Source: Lactobacillus sp. HBUAS51381 (GTDB lineage: Bacteria > Bacillota > Bacilli > Lactobacillales > Lactobacillaceae). Taken from it: a DNA stretch of 64,000 bases. This document shows positions 34,334 through 44,653 of this stretch, in pieces. Made by a program: the position numbers and the translations under genes. Each line of letters starts with the position of its first letter. Positions within the stretch are counted from its first letter, which is position 1. The stretch lies in assembly GCF_012641095.1 (NCBI RefSeq), contig NZ_JAAVSC010000008.1:33194-97193 (forward strand), read 5' to 3'. The notes under the pieces are model-generated. The model saw nothing but the letters and a program-made list of their open reading frames with translations. It did no database searches and was not told where the DNA came from.

Positions 34334-36829
34334 ATGAAGTTAAGCAGCAAGGTTCAGTCCGCGGAGAACCGCGGCGACTATCTGGCAATTAAGACGGATG
34401 GCGCCCAGTTCCAAGTTTACCTGCTGGATAATAACATTATCCGGATGCGGGGAACGTTCAAGGATGAATTTGCTCCAGAAGCATCCTATGCTTTGGTCAA
34501 GACTGCATGGGCAGATAAGACCGACACATTAATGGCGGGTGAGCGGGAACGGGTTCAACCGCTTCCCCTCGACCTACAGGAAGATGCGGATAGCTACTCG
34601 GTCTCCACAGAGAATTTAACCTTAAAGATCAATCGGGAACCCTTTGGTTTTGAGGTATTCGACAAGGCAGGCAACGTTTTACATAAAGACTTACCAAAAC
34701 GGGCCTTCCTTCAAGATGACTTGGGTCGTTCGTACCACTACAGTACGATGGGTGACCACAACTTCTTCTATGGTTTCGGTGAAAAGTCCGGAGAACTGAA
34801 TAAGTTTAAACGCCGGATGCGCATGCACAACACCGATTCTCTAGGGTGGAATGCCGCTAAGTCTGATCCTTTGTACAAGATGATTCCGTTCTATATTGAC
34901 TTCGATAGCGAACAGAACGTCGCTTCGGGACTCTACTACAACAATTCTCATGATTCGACATTTGATATGGATAGCGAACACAGTAACTACTGGCACCGCT
35001 ACAGTTACTTCGAATGTGACGGTGGGGACTTGGATGTCTTCTTTATCGCCGGGCCAACCATTAAAGATGTGGTTAAACACTACACGGATCTGACGGGGAA
35101 GACCGCCATGATGCCAAAGGCTTCGTTGGGGTACATGGGGTCCACCATGTACTATACGGAGCTCGACAAGGACGCCGATCAAGCGATCTTGGACTTCGTT
35201 GACACGTGCAAGAAGAATGATATTCCTTGCGATGGCTTCTTCATGTCTTCCGGTTATACGACCGGTGAGGACGGTAAGCGCTACGTCTTCAACTGGAATA
35301 AAGACCGCTTCCCAGATCCTCAAGACTTCGTGAATAAGCTGAAAGAAAAGGGTGTCTTACTAGCCCCTAACATCAAGCCAGGGATGCTGGTTACCCACCC
35401 ATTGGCCAAGGACTTTGCCGATGCTGACGCCTATATCAAGACGCCGGATGGCCAAGAAGATCAAGAAGACCAATATTGGGGCGGGGCCGCCCACTTCGTT
35501 GACTTTACCAGCGAAGCCGGTCGGGCAACCTGGTCGAAATTCATGACCAAGCAACTCCTATCACTGGGCATCACCAGTATCTGGAACGATAATAACGAAT
35601 ATGAAATTAATGAAACGGCGGCGAGAGTCGAAGCCGATGGTGTTCACGAAACCATTGGTGCGGTTAAACCCATCATGCCAACCATGATGGCCAAGACCGC
35701 TCAAAAGGCGATTGCCGATTACGATCCTAACGTGCGGCCATATCTGATTAACCGGGCCGGCTTTGCCGGGATTCAACGGTATGCGCAGACCTGGGCCGGG
35801 GATAACCGGACCAGCTGGACAAACGTGAAGTATAACATTCCGACGATTTTAGGAATGGGACTTTCCGGGGTGGCTAACCAAGGCTGTGACATCGGTGGTT
35901 TCGATGGACCAGCACCCGAACCAGAGTTATTCGTGCGGTGGGTTCAAAACGGGATCTTCCAGCCACGGTTCTCGATTCATTCATCCAACGATGACAACAC
36001 CGTCACGGAACCCTGGATGTACCCGAGCTACACCAAGTACATTCGCGATGCCATTCAGTTGCGGTACCAATTGATTCCGTACTTCTACTCACTGTTGCAT
36101 GAAGCCTCAGTGACGGGGGCGCCGATCATGCGACCGCTGGTTTATGAATTCCAAAACGATCCGAAGACCTTTGAAGAGAGTTTTGAATTCATGTTGGGCT
36201 CCTCCCTGCTGGTGGCCAACGTGGTGGACAAGGGTCAGACGACTAAGGAAGTTTACCTGCCAAAGGGTGCCGATTGGTATGATTTAACCACTTATCACTA
36301 CTACAATGGTGGCGAAACCGTTGAGGTGCCGGTTGACTTGGGGAGCATTCCGATGTTCTTACGGACGGGGAGTATCATTCCTGAAAGCAAGGGCTTGATG
36401 AATATCCACAACGATACGGTTGAAAACTTAGACGTGTTGGTTGAACCCACCACAGCGAGTGACTTCCAGTTGTACGAAGATGATGGTAAGAGCATGAGCT
36501 ACAAGCACGGTGACTTCCTGACAACGGATATTTCCGTTCGACCAAGTCAGAACCAAACGTTAATTAAGTTGCATAAGCAAGGGACCTATGATTCCAAGCT
36601 GAAGCGCTACACGTTCCGTGTCTGCTGTCCAGACATCGCGCCGTTGACCATCGAACGTCAAGGACAGCCACTGGCACAGTTCTTGAAATTTGATAAATTC
36701 AATGCCGCCACTGAAGGTTGGTTCTTCGATGGCGAAAAGCGTCAAGTTATCATTAAATTTAATAATGTAAGCGATTCAGACATCACGTTGAGCATTGAGT
36801 CCAGTGTGAAGGACTTAATCTCAATCTAA
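34334..36829 (+). CDS. GH31 family alpha-glycosidase (GH31-1)
   Basis: The 831-residue cytoplasmic hydrolase has an N-terminal beta-sandwich (to about residue 250), the GH31 barrel and a C-terminal sheet domain. The nucleophile lies in SIWNDNNEYEIN (family pattern WNDMNE) and the acid/base Asp in RYAQTWAGDNRTSW. There is no signal peptide. Known GH31 activities include alpha-glucosidase and alpha-xylosidase. Its operon partners are a GPH sugar symporter and uronate isomerase, and its promoter carries cre and a uronate-type operator, so the natural substrate may contain a uronic acid; that is inference. It is a paralogue of 41182-43671 and has stronger codon bias. Confidence 0.9.
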   Translation: MKLSSKVQSAENRGDYLAIKTDGAQFQVYLLDNNIIRMRGTFKDEFAPEASYALVKTAWADKTDTLMAGERERVQPLPLDLQEDADSYSVSTENLTLKINREPFGFEVFDKAGNVLHKDLPKRAFLQDDLGRSYHYSTMGDHNFFYGFGEKSGELNKFKRRMRMHNTDSLGWNAAKSDPLYKMIPFYIDFDSEQNVASGLYYNNSHDSTFDMDSEHSNYWHRYSYFECDGGDLDVFFIAGPTIKDVVKHYTDLTGKTAMMPKASLGYMGSTMYYTELDKDADQAILDFVDTCKKNDIPCDGFFMSSGYTTGEDGKRYVFNWNKDRFPDPQDFVNKLKEKGVLLAPNIKPGMLVTHPLAKDFADADAYIKTPDGQEDQEDQYWGGAAHFVDFTSEAGRATWSKFMTKQLLSLGITSIWNDNNEYEINETAARVEADGVHETIGAVKPIMPTMMAKTAQKAIADYDPNVRPYLINRAGFAGIQRYAQTWAGDNRTSWTNVKYNIPTILGMGLSGVANQGCDIGGFDGPAPEPELFVRWVQNGIFQPRFSIHSSNDDNTVTEPWMYPSYTKYIRDAIQLRYQLIPYFYSLLHEASVTGAPIMRPLVYEFQNDPKTFEESFEFMLGSSLLVANVVDKGQTTKEVYLPKGADWYDLTTYHYYNGGETVEVPVDLGSIPMFLRTGSIIPESKGLMNIHNDTVENLDVLVEPTTASDFQLYEDDGKSMSYKHGDFLTTDISVRPSQNQTLIKLHKQGTYDSKLKRYTFRVCCPDIAPLTIERQGQPLAQFLKFDKFNAATEGWFFDGEKRQVIIKFNNVSDSDITLSIESSVKDLISI

Positions 36830-36902
36830 ATCTAGTATTTGCTATATTTGCGGCATCTCACTTTTTAAATTTATCTTGGCAAAATTGCCGGAGGTTGGAA
36901 AA

Positions 36903-38300
36903 ATGGATACACAAAAAACAAGTATTGATCGTTCGAAACCGTTTGGTTGGGCAGACCGTTTTGGGTATGCCTTAGGGGATGTTGGGAACAACTTCTCATT
37001 CGCTGTTGTGAATACCTTCTTGATGATCTTTTACACCAACGTGTTGGGATTATCGGGGGTGACCGTGGGACTGTTGTTCCTGATTGCCCGGTTTATTGAT
37101 GCCATTGCTGATATCACTGTTGGTCGGTTAGTCGACAGTAGTAAGTTACACAAGAGTGGGCGGTTTATTCCGTGGATTGCCCGCTTCAAGTATCCGCTGT
37201 TGATTGCGACAATCTTGGTTTTTGTGCCATTCGTTAAAGACTTGGCCTTTCCAGTCAAGATAACGTATGTCTTTATCACTTACTTACTCTGGGGGATTTT
37301 CTACTCCACCGTTAACATTCCTTATGGGTCCATGGCTTCGGCGTTGAGCGACTCGCCCAACGATAAGACGTCGCTGTCGACTTGGCGGAGTCTGGGTTCC
37401 GCGACCGGGAGTGCCATCGTCAGCTTCGTGGTGCCGATCTTCATGTACGTCGGGGCTTCACAGAAGATTGATGGTGTCCGTTTCTGGTTAGTGGCTTCAA
37501 TCATGGCCATCTTAGGCTTTGGCTGCTACATCTTAACCAGTAAGTTACCGACCGAACGGGTTCGAACCCAACGGAGCAAATCGGTGCCTTTGGGAACCGT
37601 CTTGAAGGATATGTTTACGGACCGGGCGTTAGTCATCCTGGTCGTCTTGGATATCATCTTGGTCATTAACCAAAACTTATCCGGAACGAACATTTCTTAC
37701 CTATTCAATGACTACTTTAAGAATAGTAGTGCGATGTCCATTGCGCTGATCTTTAACTTCGCGACGGTGCTGTTGTTGGCACCCTTCGCCCAGTACTTTA
37801 CGAAGAAGTTTGGTCGAAAAGAAGTGACGACCGTTTCCCTGTTCTTCGCAAGCATTGTGTACGGGATTCTGGTCTTTATTCACACCAGTAGTGCTGTGGT
37901 TTACCTGGTCTTCCTGTTCTTCGGAAGTCTGGGTGCGGCCATGTTTAACCTGATGGTCTGGGCCTTCATTACCGACGTGATTGATAACCAACAGGTGACG
38001 ACCGGGATTCGTGAAGATGGGACCATCTATGGCGTGAACTCCTTCGCACGTAAGGTGGCGCAAGCCCTGGGTGGGAGTTTCGGTGCGTTCATGCTGACGA
38101 TGATTGGCTACGTTTCCTCCACTTCCGGTGGTGCGGAACAATCCCAACAAGTCATTGACCGGATCTACTATCTGGCTTCCGGAATTCCAGCGGTCTGCTG
38201 TGGATTGGCGGCCCTCGTCATGTTATTCTTCTATCCACTGAACAAGAAGCGGGTTGAATCCAACGCGGCCATTTTACGGGAAAAGAATGCGAAAAATTGA
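36903..38300 (+). CDS. GPH family sugar:cation symporter (GPH-1)
   Basis: The 465-residue transporter has 12 membrane segments and the glycoside-pentoside-hexuronide family marks: FGYALGDVGNNFSFAVVNTF at the start, RFIDAIADITVGRLVD (the conserved Asp cluster of TM2) and KSGRFIPWI after it. The family takes up glycosides, xylosides and glucuronides with Na+ or H+ (XylP, GusB, MelB). ATG 36903 has GGAGG at eight bases. It sits between GH31-1 and uxaC1, only about 73 and 90 bases from each, so it should import the substrate of the glycosidase. Confidence 0.9.
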   Translation: MDTQKTSIDRSKPFGWADRFGYALGDVGNNFSFAVVNTFLMIFYTNVLGLSGVTVGLLFLIARFIDAIADITVGRLVDSSKLHKSGRFIPWIARFKYPLLIATILVFVPFVKDLAFPVKITYVFITYLLWGIFYSTVNIPYGSMASALSDSPNDKTSLSTWRSLGSATGSAIVSFVVPIFMYVGASQKIDGVRFWLVASIMAILGFGCYILTSKLPTERVRTQRSKSVPLGTVLKDMFTDRALVILVVLDIILVINQNLSGTNISYLFNDYFKNSSAMSIALIFNFATVLLLAPFAQYFTKKFGRKEVTTVSLFFASIVYGILVFIHTSSAVVYLVFLFFGSLGAAMFNLMVWAFITDVIDNQQVTTGIREDGTIYGVNSFARKVAQALGGSFGAFMLTMIGYVSSTSGGAEQSQQVIDRIYYLASGIPAVCCGLAALVMLFFYPLNKKRVESNAAILREKNAKN

Positions 38301-38390
38301 TTGAGACGGCGATTAAGTCGGCTGTCGTATAAATAGCGTTTAAAACTGTTCACCAATAATTTTGATCAAAATTAAAGGAGACCTTTTGTT

Positions 38391-39818
38391 ATGGCTTTAT
38401 TGAACGAAGACTTTTTACTGACAAATGAACCAGCTAAGAAATTGTTCCACGAACATGCTGAAAAAATGCCGATCATTGACTATCACTGTCATCTAGACCC
38501 TAAGGATATTTACGAAAACAAGAACTATCCAAACATCACCCGGATCTGGTTGAATGACGGCAATGCCGGTGACCACTACAAGTGGCGCTTGGAACGGGCT
38601 AATGGGGTGCCGGAAGAATTAATCACCGGTGACGGCGACGAATACCAGAAGTTCCTGGCTTGGGCAAAGACGATTAACCGGGCCATTGGGAACCCACTCT
38701 ACGAATGGACTCACCTGGAACTGAAGCGCTTCTTCGGGATTGACGAAGTCTTCAACGAAAAGAGTGCACCAGCCATTTGGAAGAAGGCCAACGCCTTACT
38801 CCAAACCGACGACTTTAAGCCACGTAACTTGATCAAGAATGCCAACGTTAAGGTGGTTTGCACGACGGATGATCCGGCTTCTGACCTGCACTACCACAAG
38901 CTGCTGAAGGCCGAAGAAAAAGAAAATGGCTTCAAGGTCTTACCCGCTATGCGTCCAGATAACTTGGTTCGGATCAACCAAGGGAATTACGGCGAATACA
39001 TGGACAAGTTCAGTGAAGTTTCTGGCGTAAAGGTCACTGACCTGAAGTCATTGACCAAGGCCCTCGAACAACGCTTTACCTTCTTCGCTTCCATGGGTGG
39101 GCGCTTGTCTGACCACGGTCTGAACACCTTCCACTACGCCGAAGCCACGGATGACGAATTCAATGCTATTATGGCCAAGGCACGTCAAGACAACCAACAC
39201 TTGACCGACGACGAAGTCAACAAGTACCAGACGACGTTATTGAAGGTCCTGATGCGGTTGAACCAAAAGTTTGGTTGGACGATGCAATACCACATCAACG
39301 TCTTGCGTAACGCCAACGGCCCAATGTTCCGTAAGTTGGGTGCCGACACGGGTTGGGACTCTATGGGTTCACAACCAGGTATTGCCGGCGAAATGATGAA
39401 GCTGTTGAGTGCCATGTCTGAAGAAGACAGCATTCCTAAGACCATTCTGTACTCCACGAACCCGAACGACTGGATGGAATTGGCAACCGGGATGCAAAGC
39501 TTCCAAGGCGACGGCGTTCAAAAGCTGCAATTGGGCTGTGCATGGTGGTTTAACGATACCCGTGATGGGATGCATGACCAACTGAACATCTTGGCCCAAC
39601 AAAGCTTATTGCCTAACTTCGTCGGGATGCTGACCGATTCTCGGAGCTTCCTGTCCTATACGCGGCACGAATACTTCCGGCGGGTTCTCTGCAACTTGAT
39701 CGGTGAATGGGTCACGACGGGTCAAGTTCCAGAAGACTACGATTACCTCGGCAAGATTGTGGAAGATATTTCCTACAACAATGCCCATGACTACTTTGGC
39801 TTCTTTGACGAAGACTAG
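38391..39818 (+). CDS. uxaC: Uronate isomerase (copy 1)
   Basis: The 475-residue metal-dependent isomerase interconverts D-glucuronate and D-fructuronate or D-galacturonate and D-tagaturonate. The amidohydrolase-type metal site is visible in [19 protein letters not shown], with [15 protein letters not shown] and [19 protein letters not shown] conserved in UxaC. AAAGGAG lies 10 bases before the ATG. As part of the GH31-1/GPH-1 operon, without the epimerase, it is likely to serve the glucuronate branch. Strong codon bias. A second copy lies at 52634-54097. Confidence 0.94.
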   Translation: MALLNEDFLLTNEPAKKLFHEHAEKMPIIDYHCHLDPKDIYENKNYPNITRIWLNDGNAGDHYKWRLERANGVPEELITGDGDEYQKFLAWAKTINRAIGNPLYEWTHLELKRFFGIDEVFNEKSAPAIWKKANALLQTDDFKPRNLIKNANVKVVCTTDDPASDLHYHKLLKAEEKENGFKVLPAMRPDNLVRINQGNYGEYMDKFSEVSGVKVTDLKSLTKALEQRFTFFASMGGRLSDHGLNTFHYAEATDDEFNAIMAKARQDNQHLTDDEVNKYQTTLLKVLMRLNQKFGWTMQYHINVLRNANGPMFRKLGADTGWDSMGSQPGIAGEMMKLLSAMSEEDSIPKTILYSTNPNDWMELATGMQSFQGDGVQKLQLGCAWWFNDTRDGMHDQLNILAQQSLLPNFVGMLTDSRSFLSYTRHEYFRRVLCNLIGEWVTTGQVPEDYDYLGKIVEDISYNNAHDYFGFFDED

Positions 39819-40167
39819 GGTTGCCGTAAACTGAAATAGGTTTAAAACTGATGCGACTGACTTTCCTGAGAGGGGAGGTCGGTCGCATTTTTTGTGGTTG
39901 TAAGGACAATGCAAAGCGGCGACTAGCCTGAAAGCGGTCTGAAAAAGGATGGGTTTTGGGGTGATAATCGGAGTTAACACGGTAATTCTGAACTAATTTT
40001 GGGATAATTTTCAAATTATGGTGTGAATTGATGAAAAAATTGTTGAAAGCGTGTGGGGATAGGGGGATGATAGTGATGCTGCTGTTTTTTGACCCGTTCG
40101 TTGGTTTGCCACGAACGCGACCATTTTTGGCAGGATAAACCAGAAAATAGGATTGAGGTAGGAATGT
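39819..40167. other. 349-base gene-free region before glpF
   Basis: It contains the uxaC1 terminator, then AT-rich sequence without a clear promoter, and a small hairpin CGTTCG-T-TGG/CCA-CGAACG (40094-40116) about 50 bases before the glpF start. Nothing else is recognisable. Confidence 0.5.
39851..39893 (+). terminator. Intrinsic terminator of the GH31-1 operon
   Basis: ATGCGACTGACTTTCC pairs with GGGAGGTCGGTCGCAT (some G-T) followed by six T's. Confidence 0.85.
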
Positions 40168-40887
40168 ATGCATGATTCATTGTTCGTTCGGTGTATGGCC
40201 GAACTGATTGGGACGGCTGTCATGGTCGCGCTGGGTAACGGTTCGGTTGCCAACGTTGAATTGAAGGGCACCAAGGGCTACCACGGTGGTTGGATTTTGA
40301 TCGGTTTTGGGTATGGTATTGGGGTGATGATCCCGGCGTTGATGTTCGCCACCATTTCCGGCGCCCAGATTAACCCGGCCATGACCGTGGCGATGGCCGT
40401 TACGGGGAACTTTCCTTGGCAGGAGGTCGTCCCCTACATCGTTGCGCAGACGGTGGGGGCCATCATTGGCCAACTCGTCATCGTCTTAGCGTACAAGCCG
40501 TATTACGACCGAACGACCGATACCGAGGCCATCCTCGGGACGTTCTCGACGATTGATGCGGCCAATAGTCAGTTGAACGGCTTCATCAACGAGTTTGTCG
40601 GCACCTTTCTACTGGTCTTGGGGGCAGTCAGCATGACCGCAGATAAGATTGATCCGCGAGCCGATTTTATTGGGCTGGGCTTTCTGGTCATGTGTTTGGT
40701 CGTCTCCTTTGGCGGGCCGACCGGACCAGCGTTGAATCCCGCCCGTGACATTGGTCCGCGGCTCCTCCACGCCGTTTGGCCGTTCCCGCACAAGGGCAGT
40801 TCGCAGTTTAATTACAGCTGGGTCCCCATCGTGGCACCGACGGCCGGGGCAATTGCGGCCGCGGTGTTGTATCAGCAGGTGTTTTAA
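40168..40887 (+). CDS. glpF: MIP family channel, glycerol facilitator type
   Basis: The 239-residue channel has six membrane segments and both pore loops: GAQINPAMTVA and ALNPARDIGPR. The Asp after NPAR is the mark of glycerol facilitators as opposed to water channels. It would let glycerol, dihydroxyacetone and perhaps lactic acid cross the membrane, as shown for GlpF-type channels of lactobacilli. ATG 40168 is behind GAGG at nine bases. No glycerol kinase or dehydratase gene is near; its place inside the uronate island may be accidental. Confidence 0.88.
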   Translation: MHDSLFVRCMAELIGTAVMVALGNGSVANVELKGTKGYHGGWILIGFGYGIGVMIPALMFATISGAQINPAMTVAMAVTGNFPWQEVVPYIVAQTVGAIIGQLVIVLAYKPYYDRTTDTEAILGTFSTIDAANSQLNGFINEFVGTFLLVLGAVSMTADKIDPRADFIGLGFLVMCLVVSFGGPTGPALNPARDIGPRLLHAVWPFPHKGSSQFNYSWVPIVAPTAGAIAAAVLYQQVF

Positions 40888-40907
40888 CAGAAAACTGTAA
40901 AGATAAG

Positions 40908-40950
40908 CATCGGATTGTCAGGCTTGGTGACAGTTCGATGTTTTAATTTT
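40908..40950 (+). terminator. Terminator-like hairpin behind glpF
   Basis: CATCG-GAT-TGTCA pairs with TGACA-GTT-CGATG and is followed by TTTTAATTTT. Confidence 0.65.
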
Positions 40951-41110
40951 CGAATAGTTTTCGTGCGCGAGCAAATAAATTATTTTGTGAATTCACTTGT
41001 GTTTGACGACTAAATTTGAGGCTGCTTAAGCCTTGCAGCACAAGGACTGAGTGGCTGCTAGCTCATCGGTAATTTACAAGTGAAAGGAACAAAGGTTGTG
41101 CAACAACGAT

Positions 41111-41139
41111 TTGACAGCGCTTACACTGAACGCTACTAT
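41111..41139 (+). promoter_or_regulatory. GH31-2 promoter with perfect cre
   Basis: TTGACA (41111-41116) and TACTAT (41134-41139) are 17 bases apart. TGACAGCGCTTACA (41112-41125) is a perfect cre in the same position as in the GH31-1 promoter. No UxuR-type operator is seen here. The 16-mer TAAATTATTTTGTGAA (40976-40991) is shared with the GH31-1 upstream region. Confidence 0.65.
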
Positions 41140-41181
41140 GGGCCATGTTATTGAAATCGGGACAAGAAGGTATGATTGGCA

Positions 41182-43671
41182 ATGAAAATGAGTACAAAGA
41201 TTACAGCAGTTAAAAATTGTGGCGACTACCTGTTGGTGCAAACAGATGGCGCACAATTTCAGATTTACTTGTTGGACGATAATATTATTCGGTTACGGGG
41301 GACTTTCGCCGCGCAGTTTGCACCGGAGGCCTCGTATGCGCTGGTCAAGACGGCGTGGGCTGATCAGACAGATGACTTTATGGCCGACGAACGGCAGCGG
41401 GTTCAGCCTTTGCCCTTAAATGTACAGGAGGATGAGGTCGCCTATCGGGTGGCTACCGCGCGCTATACGTTGACGATTAACAAGGCACCGTTTGGCTTTG
41501 AAATCAGTGATTTGGCGGGACACATTCTACATCAAGATTTACCGGGACGGACCTTCTGGCAAGACAGTAAAGGACGGTCGTTTCACTACAGCGCGATGGG
41601 GGAGAGTGACCGCTTCTACGGATTTGGCGAAAAGTCGGGTAAACTCAATAAAGTTCGCCGTCGGATGCGGATGCACAATACGGATGCGCTGGGCTGGGAT
41701 GCGACCAAGTCTGATCCGTTGTACAAGATGATTCCCTTCTACATTGACTTCAATCAGCAGCAGAATGTGGCGTCCGGGTTGTTTTACAACAATGCCTATG
41801 ATTCTGTCTTCGATATGGACAGTGAGCACAGTCAGAACTGGGGTCGCTACAGCTTTTTTGAATGCGATGGCGGCGATCTAGACTGCTTCTTCATCGGTGG
41901 GCCGACGATTAAAGACGTGGTGGCTCACTATACGGATTTGACGGGGAAGACGGCCATGATGCCTAAGGCGTCGTTAGGATATATGGGATCAACCATGTAT
42001 TATACGGAACTTCCGCAAGATGCGGATCAAGCAATTCTGAAATTTGTCGATACTTGTAAGAAAAAACAGATTCCAATCGATGGCTTTTTCCTGTCTTCGG
42101 GATATACGAGTGGTGCGAATGGAAAACGCTACGTCTTTAACTGGAATAAGACCCGTTTCCCGAATCCGCAAGATTTTGTGGATGAGATGAAGAAACGAGG
42201 GGTACTGATTGCGCCCAACGTGAAACCGGGTATGTTGTTATCCCATCCGAATGCACAAGACTTCTCTCAGGCGCATGCGTACATCAGAACGCCGGATGGC
42301 CAAGCGGATCAAACGGAACATTTCTGGGGCGGAACCGCCCACTTCGTTGATTTTACGAGCGAAGATGGCCGGAAGACGTGGTCGAAATTTATGACGAAAC
42401 AGCTTTTATCCTTGGGAATGACCACGATTTGGAACGATAACAATGAATTCGAAATTAATCAGGAGCAAGCACAGGTTAGTGCGGAGGGTCACGGTCAAAA
42501 GATCGAAGCGTTACGGCCACTGATGCCAACGTTGATGGCTAAGACCGCCAAACAAGCCATCGCCGCTTATGACGGCCAGGTCCGGCCTTATCTGATTAAC
42601 CGTTCGGGGTTTGCGGGGATTCAACGTTATGCGCAGACGTGGGCTGGAGACAATAAGACCAACTGGACCAATTTAAAGTATAATATCCCCACTATTCTAG
42701 GAATGGGGCTCTCTGGTGTGGCCAACCAAGGCTGTGATATTGGTGGATTTGCTGGGGTAGCCCCCAAGCCAGAACTCTTTGTCCGGTGGGTACAGAATGG
42801 GATTTTCCAACCACGCTTTTCGATTCACTCGTCCAACACGGATAATACCGTGACGGAGCCGTGGATGTATGCCAGCTATACGTCCTATATTCGGGATGCG
42901 ATTCAACTCCGCTATCGGCTGGTCCCGTATTTCTATGCGCTCTTGCATGAAGCGTCTGTCACCGGGGCGCCCATTATGCGGCCGCTGGTGTATGAATTTC
43001 AAGACGATCCGGCCGTGGCGGAGGAGAGCTTTGAATTTATGCTAGGGCCGTCGCTGTTAGTCGCTAACGTGGTCGACAAGGGGCAGACCCAGAAGGCGAT
43101 TTACTTGCCAAAGGGGGCAACGTGGTACGATTTGAAACATCATCAATACTACCAGGGTGGCCAGACGATTACGTTGCCTGTTGATCTGGGGAGTATTCCG
43201 ATGTTTCTGCGGTCAGGCGGAATCATTCCGGAGAGTCGGGGCTTGATGAATATTCACCAAGATGTAGTTACCGACTTGGATATCTGGATTGCGCCATCTG
43301 AGGCGGCACAATTTACTTTGTATGATGACGATGGCACGACCTTGGCCTATCAACACGGGCAATACCTAACCACGACCATGACGTTGAATCCTGGAAAGAC
43401 CACCACGATTACGCTGGATAAACGGGGTGATTATCCAGATCAACTACAGCGGTATACCTTCCACGTCGGTTGTCCAACGATTGCGCCGCTGGCGATCCGC
43501 TGGCAGAAACGAACCGTACCGCAATTCTTGGAACGAGAAGACTTCTTAGCGGCAGATGAGGGTTGGTTCTACGATGGTGAAACGCAACAGGCGTTGATTC
43601 GGGTTAAAAACGAAGCGGGTGTCGATTTGAAACTCGAAGTGCTGTCAGATGCCAAAGATTTATTGGTTTAG
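41182..43671 (+). CDS. GH31 family alpha-glycosidase (GH31-2)
   Basis: The 829-residue protein aligns end to end with GH31-1 with few gaps, and most residues are identical in the catalytic barrel. The nucleophile (IWNDNNEFEIN) and acid/base (RYAQTWAGDNKTNW) are kept. It has no signal peptide. Codon use is more AT-rich and less biased than in GH31-1 (many TAT, GAT, CAA codons), so expression is probably lower. The ATG at 41182 gives the N-terminus MKMSTKI that aligns with MKLSSKV of GH31-1; AAGAAGG lies 12 bases ahead. It has no transporter of its own, so it may share GPH-1 or GPH-2. Confidence 0.9.
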   Translation: MKMSTKITAVKNCGDYLLVQTDGAQFQIYLLDDNIIRLRGTFAAQFAPEASYALVKTAWADQTDDFMADERQRVQPLPLNVQEDEVAYRVATARYTLTINKAPFGFEISDLAGHILHQDLPGRTFWQDSKGRSFHYSAMGESDRFYGFGEKSGKLNKVRRRMRMHNTDALGWDATKSDPLYKMIPFYIDFNQQQNVASGLFYNNAYDSVFDMDSEHSQNWGRYSFFECDGGDLDCFFIGGPTIKDVVAHYTDLTGKTAMMPKASLGYMGSTMYYTELPQDADQAILKFVDTCKKKQIPIDGFFLSSGYTSGANGKRYVFNWNKTRFPNPQDFVDEMKKRGVLIAPNVKPGMLLSHPNAQDFSQAHAYIRTPDGQADQTEHFWGGTAHFVDFTSEDGRKTWSKFMTKQLLSLGMTTIWNDNNEFEINQEQAQVSAEGHGQKIEALRPLMPTLMAKTAKQAIAAYDGQVRPYLINRSGFAGIQRYAQTWAGDNKTNWTNLKYNIPTILGMGLSGVANQGCDIGGFAGVAPKPELFVRWVQNGIFQPRFSIHSSNTDNTVTEPWMYASYTSYIRDAIQLRYRLVPYFYALLHEASVTGAPIMRPLVYEFQDDPAVAEESFEFMLGPSLLVANVVDKGQTQKAIYLPKGATWYDLKHHQYYQGGQTITLPVDLGSIPMFLRSGGIIPESRGLMNIHQDVVTDLDIWIAPSEAAQFTLYDDDGTTLAYQHGQYLTTTMTLNPGKTTTITLDKRGDYPDQLQRYTFHVGCPTIAPLAIRWQKRTVPQFLEREDFLAADEGWFYDGETQQALIRVKNEAGVDLKLEVLSDAKDLLV

Positions 43672-43684
43672 TTGGGTAAAATGG

Positions 43685-43716
43685 AAAGACGGACCTCAGC
43701 GGGTGCGTCTTTTTTA
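43685..43716 (+). terminator. Intrinsic terminator of GH31-2
   Basis: AAAGACGGACC pairs with GGTGCGTCTTT and runs into T's. Confidence 0.8.
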
Positions 43717-43900
43717 TTTAGTGATTAGTGATTAACTAAGGCATTAGTTTGTTAGCGAAACGATAAGTCTAAGATTAAATTTAGCGGGAGGCTAAGTTGT
43801 GAGAACGGTTGATTGCACGCAACGTTAATCGTTTTACCTAATTGTGAAGTTCTTAACCACTCGTTAAAAATCAAGAGAAAATCAGTGCCGCCTGTGTTAA

Positions 43901-43914
43901 ACTAATATACAAGT
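43901..43914. promoter_or_regulatory. UxuR-type operator before the GntR gene
   Basis: ACTAATATACAAGT matches ACTRRTATAYYAGT at 13 of 14 positions, 35 bases before the start codon of the regulator, which fits autoregulation. Confidence 0.55.
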
Positions 43915-43948
43915 AAATTGGTGAACACTATAAGGAGGTGTAATTGAG

Positions 43949-44653
43949 ATGCAGCAAATGACGAAGAATATGCGGAATGAAGCGTACTCTGAGCTTCGCT
44001 ACCGGATCATGCACAATAAGTTTATCCCCGGCCAGAAGATCTCTGAGAAGACCATTTCTGAGGAATTGGGGATTGGACGGACACCCGTCAGAGAGGCCAT
44101 CATTCGAATCGAACGGGATGGTCTCATTGACGTGATTCCGCAGAGTGGGACGTATATTTCACAGATTGACATGGAAAAGGCCAAGGATGCGCGGTTCGTC
44201 CGGCAAAATGTCGAAGTTGAGATTATGCTAGAAGCCACGGCGATGATGACCGATGCGGCCTATCGCGAGCAAAAAGTGAATTTACGGGAGCAAGCTGTTG
44301 CGATTCAGAAGGGTGATCCGGATACCTTCTTTGATCTCGATGAGGCCTTTCACCACAGATTTTATACGATCGCTAATCGTGACAATATCTGGGATTGGTT
44401 ACAGACGGTTAACATGCAGTTGAACCGCTTCCGCTGGATTCGCCTAAAGGTTAATGCACTTAACTGGCAGACGATTTTACAACAACACGAGGGGCTCTTG
44501 GATGTTGTGTATCGGCGTGACCTGGAAGACGTACGATTCCAGACGACGGCCCACTTGCGGCTGATGCTCCAGGAGCGCAAGTATCTGTTGGATAAATTTC
44601 CAGGGTACTTCATGAATGTTAGCCCTAGTGACAAAACCGATTTGGATATTTAA
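43949..44653 (+). CDS. GntR family regulator, FCD type (UxuR/ExuR-like)
   Basis: The 234-residue protein has an N-terminal winged helix (about residues 12-72: LGIGRTPVREAIIRIERDGL is the recognition region) and an all-helical FCD effector domain (about 80-215) with the metal-site pattern ending in DEAFHHRFY and HEGLLD. FCD regulators of this kind (UxuR, ExuR, KdgR types) respond to uronate intermediates. Its position directly before kduI-uxuA-kdgK and the repeated ACTRRTATAYYAGT motif in front of uxuB, gnd, GH31-1 and itself make it the likely hexuronate regulator. AAGGAGGTG lies eight bases before the ATG. Confidence 0.88.
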   Translation: MQQMTKNMRNEAYSELRYRIMHNKFIPGQKISEKTISEELGIGRTPVREAIIRIERDGLIDVIPQSGTYISQIDMEKAKDARFVRQNVEVEIMLEATAMMTDAAYREQKVNLREQAVAIQKGDPDTFFDLDEAFHHRFYTIANRDNIWDWLQTVNMQLNRFRWIRLKVNALNWQTILQQHEGLLDVVYRRDLEDVRFQTTAHLRLMLQERKYLLDKFPGYFMNVSPSDKTDLDI

